64,000 bases of DNA from Pichia kudriavzevii. Its lineage: Eukaryota > Ascomycota > Pichiomycetes > Pichiales > Pichiaceae. Under the pieces are notes generated by a model. It ran no database searches and was not told the DNA's origin. It saw only the letters and a program-made list of their open reading frames with translations. Shown here one piece after another: positions 1 through 7,719 of this stretch. How positions within the stretch are numbered: position 1 is the stretch's first letter; each line of letters opens with the position of its first letter. The stretch is taken from the NCBI RefSeq assembly GCF_003054445.1, contig NC_042510.1:1225139-1289138 (forward strand), written 5' to 3'. A program made the position numbers and the translations under genes.

Positions 1-545
1 TGGTGTTCAGATGGTTACATGTTCTGAGTGGCTTATAGGTACAAACATGCTGCTGTGGACCACGGTGATGGACTTGCCTTGTCTTTCCTTCTGCAGCTAA
101 AGCACATCTCCATATACAACGGTAGTGGAGCTCTTTGGAGGACGTGTCTATAGTTTGTGTGAGGTTTTCAAGGATGGGCCCGTCCAGCTGCAAACATCTC
201 AAAGTGTACCATCACCAAGAGCAGGGAAAACGGGAGGCGTCATTGTACGTCCATTCCTCATACTGGAGTCACGTAGCCATGGTTGCAGAGACCTCGTACT
301 GTGAAGACCTTGTACCATGAAGATAAACACAACAATAGGGTGGATTTCCAGTATGCAAATGCGGGAAATGTCTGTTGCGGTAACCAAAACAGGGAAAACC
401 AATTTCAGATAAGCCGTTGAAACTTTTGCCCTCAAGGGAAATGTTGAATATCTTCCATGGCCAAATAAGAGGAGTTGTTAATGGAGGTATCTTTTGTTGA
501 CATTTGAGCCACCCAACAAGAAGAGATCCTCTTATAACGACAGCC
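1..545. other. Left-edge stretch without a supported gene
   Basis: I see no convincing coding region here. Several short open frames exist on both strands, but they overlap each other and none has a recognisable family signature. The right part presumably holds the promoter of the small membrane-protein gene that follows. Confidence 0.4.
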
Positions 546-845
546 ATGTCCAACCCGCTAATGCAGGCAAAGATGTTTGCCGACGACCTGCTCTCGGAAT
601 ACAACCCGTCCAAGCTCTCCATCGTGGAGTCTTTCTTTATCAAGTTTCTATTGGCTGCGGCCATTGTCATGGTGGCGTTTGCGTATTTCGACTCAACCAG
701 CTCTCTCAATAAGACTGGCGTCTCTGCAGGGCAGGGGGAGAAGCAGGGGGAGGGTAGCAACGGAGACACAGCACCAGCCGAGACGGAGGGCGTTACGGTT
801 GCGTCTGGTGTCCAAAGAGGCACAGGACATAGTAGGAAAGTGTGA
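546..845 (+). CDS. Small single-pass membrane protein, unknown function
   Basis: The 99-residue product is not recognised. The frame starts at the ATG at 546 (an in-frame ATG also lies at 504). Residues about 27-46 form one hydrophobic helix (core FFIKFLLAAAIVMVAFAYF), preceded by an acidic amphipathic stretch and followed by a Gly/Glu/Thr-rich, probably disordered tail. The layout suits a small ER or mitochondrial membrane subunit, but no family can be named. Codon choice looks gene-like, with mixed third positions and no rare-codon clusters. It runs toward the 3' end of the PIL1-like gene, about 460 bases away. A chance open frame cannot be excluded. Confidence 0.45.
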   Translation: MSNPLMQAKMFADDLLSEYNPSKLSIVESFFIKFLLAAAIVMVAFAYFDSTSSLNKTGVSAGQGEKQGEGSNGDTAPAETEGVTVASGVQRGTGHSRKV

Positions 846-1307
846 AGCCTGATCAAGCATGAACTAGATGTTCTTCATACTGGCTAGAAACAGAGAGATT
901 GTCCCGTTTTTATCCTGATATATATGACAAAGTATACAATATAATATCCACTACGGAAGAGAAGCCATTCCTGTAAATAAAGAGAAGAAGAAGAAGGGGA
1001 AAGTACAAGGCGAAACTTTGAACGAAGAAGATGGAGAAAAGGAGAAAAGGGGAAAAGCCTAGACTCTGTTGCCCTGTTTGCCAATGTCAACCAAATTAAT
1101 TGTAAGCGTTTATTAAAGTAATTTAGAATACTGTTTGAGGTGAAGAAGAACAAGAAAGAAAGAAAGAAAGAAAGAAAGTGAAGTAGAGTAAAGAAAATAA
1201 TAATAATAATAGTAATAATAATAGCAATGGCAATGGCAATGGCAATAGTTATAACAATCACAATCACAATCACAATTCAAATTTGTTTTTATTTTCCATA
1301 AATTATT
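846..1307. repeat. Gap with simple-sequence tracts
   Basis: This 460-base convergent gap holds several microsatellites. There is a GAAA-type run at about 1152-1178, an AAT-rich run at about 1196-1225, four GGCAAT-type units at about 1225-1247, and CAATCA units up to about 1275. No gene is seen. The tracts lie in the likely 3' UTR of the PIL1-like gene. Confidence 0.7.
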
Positions 1308-2294
1308 TCAATGTTCAACAACTTCTTCATCTTGGGCAAGATCTTCATGTTCATTCTCATCTTCATGTTCATTTTCGTGATGATGATCTTCATCTTCATC
1401 AACTTGTTCAACCCATTCACCTTCAGTGACACCTTCTGGAACAGTATAAACGTCATCGACACCTTGATGGATCGATAATAATGGTTCCTTTAAATAGGAA
1501 TTATCCAAAGTCCAAGAAGTTAATGCATTTTCAGCATCAATAATAATTTGCTTTGAAGCTTCATAACCATCATAGGCAGGCCTAGTTTCACCAGGTGTAA
1601 CAGGAGAATCATCCAGTAATTCCAATAGAGCCTTACCATAACCTGCAATAAGAGCCATCTTTTCAGTTAATTCACGTAATGAATCAAATTGATAATTAAA
1701 TGCAGCCTTTAATTTTTCTCTTGTGATATTTGATAATTGAGCTTCAGCAACCAATGATTCTGCTTCTGCTCTCACTAATTCTTGCTCTAAAACGGCAATT
1801 TTAGGAGATTGAGGATCTTTATATTTCAAATGGGCAATTTCATCAGTGATTTTAATTTTACGGTCCCTTGAAGGCTGAACAGAAGCCTCGATATTTCTGA
1901 TTCCCTTCAATGTGATTCTGTACAAGTCATACTTATCAATAAACTGGTCTTCCAATTCACCAATCTCATAGAGTAACACACCAATCTTGTCAGTGACATC
2001 AGAGACATCATCATCATTATCAGCCCCCCAAAGAGACAATTGCTTTGCAACCAATTTCCGTTCATTAGAGACAGCCTCTAAGGATCTCTCCAATGACTTC
2101 TCAATCTTGATCAGTTGGGACAACTTTCTAGCCATTTCTGGACCAAACGAACCTGCAGCTTGTTTCCTGAACGCATTGGCAATGGAAGTAGTACCAAAGA
2201 ACTTACCCTTAGTAGACGATGGTGGAGGTGGAGGAGTCGCCAATTGGGTCGCAGTTGGCGCCCTCGACGATCTCATGGAGTATGTACGATGCAT
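1308..2294 (-). CDS. PIL1: Eisosome core protein Pil1/Lsp1
   Basis: A 328-residue BAR-domain protein of the Pil1/Lsp1 family. These proteins assemble on the inner face of the plasma membrane to form eisosomes and shape the furrow-like MCC domains. The N terminus MHRTYSMRSSRAPTATQL is the family start, followed by the Pro run and Lys-Gly-Arg/Lys-Phe-Phe-Gly segment, and the BAR helices over about residues 40-270. The family block VTPGETRPAYDGYEASK sits near residue 230. The C-terminal 45 residues are acidic with His clusters and are the variable part of the family. Length agrees with S. cerevisiae Pil1 (339) and Lsp1 (341). Only one member is in the window, so PIL1 versus LSP1 is not decided by sequence. 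A TATG repeat lies just upstream of the start codon. Confidence 0.95.
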   Translation of the reverse strand: MHRTYSMRSSRAPTATQLATPPPPPSSTKGKFFGTTSIANAFRKQAAGSFGPEMARKLSQLIKIEKSLERSLEAVSNERKLVAKQLSLWGADNDDDVSDVTDKIGVLLYEIGELEDQFIDKYDLYRITLKGIRNIEASVQPSRDRKIKITDEIAHLKYKDPQSPKIAVLEQELVRAEAESLVAEAQLSNITREKLKAAFNYQFDSLRELTEKMALIAGYGKALLELLDDSPVTPGETRPAYDGYEASKQIIIDAENALTSWTLDNSYLKEPLLSIHQGVDDVYTVPEGVTEGEWVEQVDEDEDHHHENEHEDENEHEDLAQDEEVVEH

Positions 2295-2296
2295 TG

Positions 2297-2321
2297 TATG
2301 TATGTATGTATGTATGTATGT
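2297..2321. repeat. TATG microsatellite upstream of PIL1
   Basis: About six TATG/GTAT units lie immediately 5' of the PIL1-like start codon (minus strand), so inside its 5' leader or core promoter. Confidence 0.8.
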
Positions 2322-3300
2322 TTTGCTCTTACTCTTGAAATCTCTATTAAAAAGAAGTCAATGCTCAGCAATTTACTTTACAAGATGCTCAGCGTGTCCT
2401 TGATATATCTACTTCCAAAAACTCCTCCCCCCTTTTCTTCCACTTCCCTAATCCCCCCGAGACCTTCACAACCTCTTTCCTCTTTGGGGAAGTTGCCTTC
2501 CCCAAAATGTTGCCTCTTTGCCCCTTTGGGGAAAAGGCTCCTGCCTCTTTGGGAAACGCCGCCGCGCCCGCAGCAAAGAACATGCGCGCCTCTGTTGCCT
2601 CTTTTGGTAACAGCGATTGTCTCGTTTGGTAGTGTATTAAACTATTGCAGTATCGCAGTATGGCACATTCTATAATGTTGATGTTATTGTACACTACAGA
2701 GTCGTAGTATTGTACGATGGTATTGTTTTACGTTGGTATGGTATGCTACTATAGTTAGAGTATTGTAGTGTATTGTAGTATACTGGTATGGTATAATGGT
2801 GTAGTACAACAGCGTTACATTTCTGTCTAGTGTATTTTACTAGGCATTATACTGTTACAGTATAGTACACTATAGTATGGTACATTGCAGTACATTTCTG
2901 TATAGTATGCTATAGCATAGGATACTGCTCCATGGTACGACCGTTTCTTTAGAGACACCTTCTCCACGTGTCTGCTAGTCCATACAGAAGATCACCCCAT
3001 GTCTAACTTGTCTCCGGCATAGCATCCCAGCCCCATCTTCATCTGTATTACAACACCCTCCGTATAGACTCTCTGCCCCCCCCCCCCTTCTACAGTTTGG
3101 TAATCCATACACACAGAGATCTCCTTCTTCTCCGACATTGTGTGCAATTTCTTGGAAACATAGGCTACTACCTCAAACACATCTCTCTTTAGACACTGGC
3201 ATTCCTGTCAGAATGCTTTACTCTGCATGATGTTCTGCTCCACTGTGTGGTTGCATCGTATATACAAATCTACAGATACATTTGGCTATTTAGTTAAAAA
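2322..3300. other. 1-kb gap with low-complexity and degenerate repeats
   Basis: No gene is supported. Between 2470 and 2610 the phrase GCCTCTTTGG recurs in several near copies. From about 2640 to 2930 the sequence is dominated by short degenerate units built on GTAGTAT/GTAC and their complements. A 12-C run sits at 3076-3087. Open frames here are by-products of these repeats. The stretch separates the PIL1-like promoter from the 3' end of HAT1. Confidence 0.6.
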
Positions 3301-4501
3301 CTACTCAGATACATTCCCACGCTTGGCATTCCGTGCTTTAACCTTCTTGACCTCTTCAAGGACTTCCAATACATACGCCTTGTTTCTCTCGTACGGATCA
3401 ACGAGCTTCTCCTTGACCTCCTCCAAATTTAGCTCCTCAAGGGCTTCCTTGTTGGCCCTATAGACCCGCTTCTTAACAGCCAACCGAAACGCATCCTCCT
3501 CCCCTCTCTCTAAGAGCCTCATCTCACGTATCTTGTCTCCCTGTCTCTTGCTGAACTTCATCAAGCCAACATCGTGCTCACCGCAAGACATGTCAGAGAC
3601 ATCCCGCAACTTCTCAAAACTCTCATTCGGATCTTCAACTCCAAACTCAAAACACTTGTTGTCCGAAACCCACTCCTCCCTGATGGCCTCGTAGATCTTG
3701 CTACCATGTCCTTTCCCCTGCATGTGCGGCATAACAACAACCTGCGAGATCCGGCCCCTATACATCCACTCCCCATTACGATTCTCCCTAAGGAGCCAGT
3801 ACTTATAAGTAGTCACAAACGAAACCAGCCCCCCGTTCCTCTTATACGTAACATAGAGATTCCACCTCTCATCGGGCTCGATATACGACGCCCCCTCAAT
3901 GTACAACAAGGCCAAAATCTGCATTCGTTTCAGCAACTTCGATCCAACACCGTCTAAGACAGACAACTTATAAATATCATAGTCGTCTCCATCGAGTGTA
4001 TAAGAGTGACAAACATACTCTTGGCCAATATCGAAATTCTCACTCTCAATGGAATCAACCCATGCAGCTTCGTCACTTTTGATGAAATCATCAGGGGGTA
4101 AAAACTCCTGCATCTTCACCATAACGTCGTCCTTTATATTGTCGAGCTTCTCGGTGTACCTCACATTCAAGAATGGCTTCATTGATTTCCCGTCAAAGGC
4201 AAGGTCGATTCTCAAGTCCTTGTATCCGAAAATCTGTTCACTCTCTCCGAAAATCGGATAGGTGTACAACGGATGGGTGGTGGTGGCCTTTTCGCCGTCG
4301 GCTATATGCTGTTAGTACTCGGATTATAACTGCAAAGATAAATGGGGACAAACTCAAATCGAGTAGATCAGAGTGGGGTGGAGTAGAGTAGAATAGGACA
4401 GAGTAAGAAATAAAAAAAAATTTGGTTTGGTGATACATACTAATTGATATGAAAAGGGCGTCGTTAGCTGAAACAGTCCACTCCTCGTGTTCAACAGACA
4501 T
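3301..4501 (-). CDS. HAT1: Histone acetyltransferase type B catalytic subunit, spliced
   Basis: Hat1 acetylates newly made histone H4 (Lys12/Lys5) with its partner Hat2. Two exons are inferred: 4441-4501 and 3301-4301, giving 353 residues. Exon 1 encodes MSVEHEEWTVSANDALFISI, matching the family opening that contains WTxSANEAL. It ends at a GTATGT donor (4440-4435); a TACTAAC branch point lies at 4317-4311 and the acceptor TATAG ends at 4302. The join restores one frame into LYTYPIFGESEQIFGYKDL, a strongly conserved Hat1 block. The acetyl-CoA loop QGKGHG lies around residue 225. Without splicing, the second exon lacks an ATG start. The splice model is inferred from motifs and homology, not transcript data. 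Confidence 0.92.
4302..4440 (-). other. Spliceosomal intron of HAT1
   Basis: A 139-base intron with a perfect GTATGT donor, a perfect TACTAAC branch point and a TATAG acceptor nine bases beyond the branch box. It interrupts a codon after its first base (phase 1). The very short branch-to-acceptor distance is typical of some budding yeasts. Confidence 0.88.
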
Positions 4502-4530
4502 GTCTTGTTATTGGCTTCGCGTGTAGCTTG

Positions 4531-4903
4531 TCAAGTATATGTGTTGGTGTTGGTGTTGGTTTTGGTTTTGGTTTTGGTCTCAATGACAATCTCCTTGAAC
4601 AACCCACTCTGCCAAACACGTACTTTCCCACGTGTGGCCTCCATAAGCAAATGTTGAAATACTAAAACGGCTTCTCGACGCGTTCCAAATTCCAAATTTT
4701 GGAAGCGGCGCGGGAACTGCAAACCCATTGACAGTTGGAGTTGTGGGGAGACCGTATCCAAGTTGATGGAGATGAGTGCATCGTTATGATAGGAGCATGA
4801 ATTGGAGAAGGAATTGGAGAAGGAGAGATTCGGTATAGGGAGGGGGGACTGGGATCCAACAGGGGCGTTTCTTGCTTGCTCAATAGAAGAAACTGAATTT
4901 GTT

Positions 4904-4974
<71 letters not shown>

Positions 4975-5892
4975 TGTTGAATTTGAACGTGCTCTTTGAC
5001 GACCTCGTTCCACCTCAAGATCAAGAACTTCACCGTAGTGTAGAAGGTCTGTACTGAATTCCGTCCGTCCAAGAAACAACTTTAAATTGAAAGCCACCGC
5101 ATCCTTGGTAACCCGTCTCTTTGTACATGTAGACACGTAGTTCTCTCCAGTCAACCGGATCTCCTCGAGACTGATTGAAACAACGTCATCAACAACAACC
5201 CGTCTTGGTCTTTTGCGGCTACTGCCAGCATCACCAACGATCTTGGCAGTTGTGGCAACACTACCCTTGGCCTCGACTGTATTACGCTCCTCTAGTTCAC
5301 ACGTTACTTGTGAGAAATCCAAGTCGTCCAACAGGTTGAAATTACCAAACTCTAACGCCAACGGGACATCATGGTCGCCGCCGTCTCTCTCCCTCCTCAC
5401 AGTACCGACAGTAACCGCTTGACTACCTTCACCGCGTTCGCCACCTCCACCGACAACCTCTTCAACGGCCCCATCCGCATCAAAGACAAACCCAACCTCA
5501 CAACCATCCCAACCCTGACTCTCCGACATCACATCCAAGTGCTCCTCTTGCAAACTCTCTACTCGTTCCACCAACCCCTGTGTAATGTCAAATCGAGGAT
5601 CATCTCGTAGAATCTTCACCGTCTTCACTGTATCTCTCTTCACTGCAACCGGCGCCATCTGACGCATCATCTGTCGACACACGTGGGCGTCTCTCCAACT
5701 TGCCAAACATTCCCTCTTGTACACCAACACCAACCCGTACATTAAATTGCCAACTCTTCTCAAAGGCAGTTCCTTAGAGCCACTAATGAGCAAACAACAT
5801 CTGCAAATATCAACCTTGGCTTTTCTTCTCTCCCCCAACGTGGCCAACAACCATAGGGCCTTCAACTCATAGTCGTCTCCCATAGATTCCAT
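4531..5892 (-). CDS. REC8: Kleisin, probably meiotic cohesin subunit Rec8
   Basis: A 453-residue alpha-kleisin. Kleisins close the Smc1-Smc3 ring; Rec8 is the meiosis form, Scc1/Mcd1 the mitotic one. The N-terminal kleisin domain is clear (ALWLLATLG near residue 14, then LPLRRVGNLMYGLVLVYKRE). The C-terminal winged helix is clear too (REAVLVFQHLLMEATRGKVRVWQ near residue 410). The middle is diverged and acidic; a basic RKRPRR lies mid-protein and an 11-12 unit Arg-Ser run at 4905-4974. I prefer Rec8 because of the short length and the GLVLVYKR motif, but Scc1 is possible. The start at 5892 lies only 20 bases after the stop of the upstream same-strand gene. The C-terminal tail after the winged helix is a Thr-Lys/Thr-Asn repeat. 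Confidence 0.75.
4905..4974 (-). repeat. Coding 6-bp repeat (Arg-Ser) in the REC8-like gene
   Basis: About 11.7 perfect copies of TTGACC on the plus strand, read on the minus strand as alternating Ser and Arg. The unit is a multiple of three, so length change would not shift the frame. Confidence 0.9.
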
Positions 5893-5912
5893 TGTACGCT
5901 GTATCGGTTCCT

Positions 5913-7310
5913 TCAACCTCTTAATAGTACACCAAGTGTTCCTAGGATTGCTCCTGCTCCACCAACTACAATGAGCCCCCACCAAAGATAAAATGAGCCT
6001 CTACTGGAATCCCCCTGCTTTCCACCACCTTCGCTAATGGCAAAACTAGAGGGCAGCACAATACATACGGTAAAGCAAACACCTGCTCCCAAGAGTGCCA
6101 CCACCGAGGAGAAGTCTTGGAAGACACAAGCTGCTCCCAGATAGAGGCCACTCAAAATCATTCTACCAAGAATTGCCGGAAAATACTGGTCCAAAATGGT
6201 TAGAATGGGTCTAGACATTAGAGGTAATTTTGAAATGGGTAGCAGTCCCATCAGTAAGACAAGAGAATGCTGTAGCAGTTTCGGATAGTCCCCCATAAGT
6301 ATATTGTTGGTGACTTCTCCCTGGACGGTTGATCCAAACATTAGAAATCCAACAATCCCCGTCAGAAGATCAACGGCGTAAGAAAACCCAAACGAAACAC
6401 TCATACACTTGCCATATTTCTCGGGCTCCTCTTGGTCAATGTATATCTCCGGGAAGGTAGCATGGCCTCCCCATGGTGCCATAAATAAACCCAAGGAAAA
6501 CAAGAGTCCAGTAGTAGAAACAGGCCACACGTTGGTTGGCATGTAATCAAGTAACGATCCCGGGTGTTCACTTCTGACAAATCCAGAAAGTATGATTATG
6601 AGGCATGTACTTGACGTACATAAGATCCCCATCAAAGATAGAAATGACAGGATCCTCAAGGGCATAAAGTTGAGCACCATTAAAATGAAACAACACACAC
6701 TCTTCAAGACGGTCTTATCCCATCCCATCAATGCATTGAGGGAGTCGCTAAATAATAGAACCATTGAAATGCCTGCTCCATATAAATCAAAGGCAAAGAT
6801 TATAACAATCATAAATCCTACAATGGATCCATAACAATAAACCCCAATGTCTTGATAACTGCGTAACTGTGAATGTCTCGACATTATATCGCCTAATATA
6901 ACAGCAGTCCTATTGGTTGAAAATGCAGAAAACGTCAAAATCAGAAAGCCACAGATCCATCCAGAATAATGAAACGCCAATGGAATTGAAAAAATTCCTA
7001 ATCCAATAAGTACATTGATTGAATTAAAAACAGTTTGTATTGGACTTGATTTGAGTAGCAATATAGCCGTCTCATAACTTGCAACCGGGGTCAATTCAGG
7101 ACCTTCATAAATGGCATTGCTGTTGGTCTCAATCAATGGTGACACTTCAGAACCATATTCCGGTTCCGGAAGATGGACATGGATGTTTGCATGGTTAGCA
7201 TCAAAGGATTGGGAGAGATAATTCACCGATCTTGCCACTGAGCTCGAAAAATTGTTCAATGATTCTGCAGCAGATCTTCTACGTGGTATGTCCACTCCTC
7301 CCTGACGCAT
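5913..7310 (-). CDS. AVT1: Vacuolar amino acid transporter, AVT1 type
   Basis: A 465-residue member of the amino acid/auxin permease family (AAAP). Avt1 moves neutral amino acids into the vacuole by proton exchange. After a hydrophilic N terminus of about 90 residues comes the family signature first helix, TVFNSINVLIGLGIFSIPLAFHYSGW, then about ten further hydrophobic segments, including the conserved APWGGHATFPEIY region. It is shorter than S. cerevisiae Avt1 (602) because the N-terminal tail is shorter. The start MRQGGVDIPRRR is the first ATG of the frame. It is followed almost at once by the kleisin gene on the same strand. Substrate is inferred from family only. Confidence 0.85.
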   Translation of the reverse strand: MRQGGVDIPRRRSAAESLNNFSSSVARSVNYLSQSFDANHANIHVHLPEPEYGSEVSPLIETNSNAIYEGPELTPVASYETAILLLKSSPIQTVFNSINVLIGLGIFSIPLAFHYSGWICGFLILTFSAFSTNRTAVILGDIMSRHSQLRSYQDIGVYCYGSIVGFMIVIIFAFDLYGAGISMVLLFSDSLNALMGWDKTVLKSVCCFILMVLNFMPLRILSFLSLMGILCTSSTCLIIILSGFVRSEHPGSLLDYMPTNVWPVSTTGLLFSLGLFMAPWGGHATFPEIYIDQEEPEKYGKCMSVSFGFSYAVDLLTGIVGFLMFGSTVQGEVTNNILMGDYPKLLQHSLVLLMGLLPISKLPLMSRPILTILDQYFPAILGRMILSGLYLGAACVFQDFSSVVALLGAGVCFTVCIVLPSSFAISEGGGKQGDSSRGSFYLWWGLIVVGGAGAILGTLGVLLRG

Positions 7311-7719
7311 CTCTTAGTTAAACACTTTATCTATGCACTATTGAAATTGACCCATTCTTACAATGAATATGCATCAATTGTGAATTTCGTCATGCATTTT
7401 TTCTCTTTTTTCTTTTCTCCTTTTTTCACTTTTTATTTTTCGAGTTTGAAATTTTTCAAAAGGTTTTTTTTTTTCTCTTTTTTCTCTTTTTTTTTCTCTT
7501 TTTTTTTTTTTTTTTCTCTCTCACTCTATTTCAATAGAAACGTCAATGTCAAAATGAATATGAAGAATATCAAAGTCAAAAGGAGAAGGGGTGCTTCTGT
7601 ATTGCTGTTTTTGGACGGGGGTTTTTTTTTTTTCCTATAGTGGAAGTTGGGGTTCTTCCGGTACAGGAAACCGTTTATTCTAGGTGTCATCTACAGCTGC
7701 AAGACCCAAATAAATAAAC
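7311..7719. promoter_or_regulatory. Divergent promoter region AVT1/ISM1 with long pyrimidine tract
   Basis: A 409-base gap between two divergent starts. Positions 7398-7535 are almost pure T/C on the plus strand, with T runs up to about 18. A second T run lies at about 7622-7635. Poly(dA:dT) tracts of this kind commonly keep yeast promoters nucleosome-poor. No gene is seen. Confidence 0.6.

Noticed and set aside
269-856. Minus-strand open frame of 195 codons at the left edge
   Set aside because: It overlaps the small membrane-protein frame, has no family signature and contains runs of codons that mirror the other strand.
884-1273. Minus-strand open frame rich in Ile
   Set aside because: It is an artefact of the AAT/CAAT microsatellites.
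2389-2694. Minus-strand frame with repeated AAGAAAFPKEAG-like peptide
   Set aside because: The peptide reflects the GCCTCTTTGG nucleotide repeats; no conserved protein is seen.
4802-4999. Plus-strand frame of Leu-Asp repeats
   Set aside because: It is the antisense shadow of the Arg-Ser repeat in the kleisin gene.
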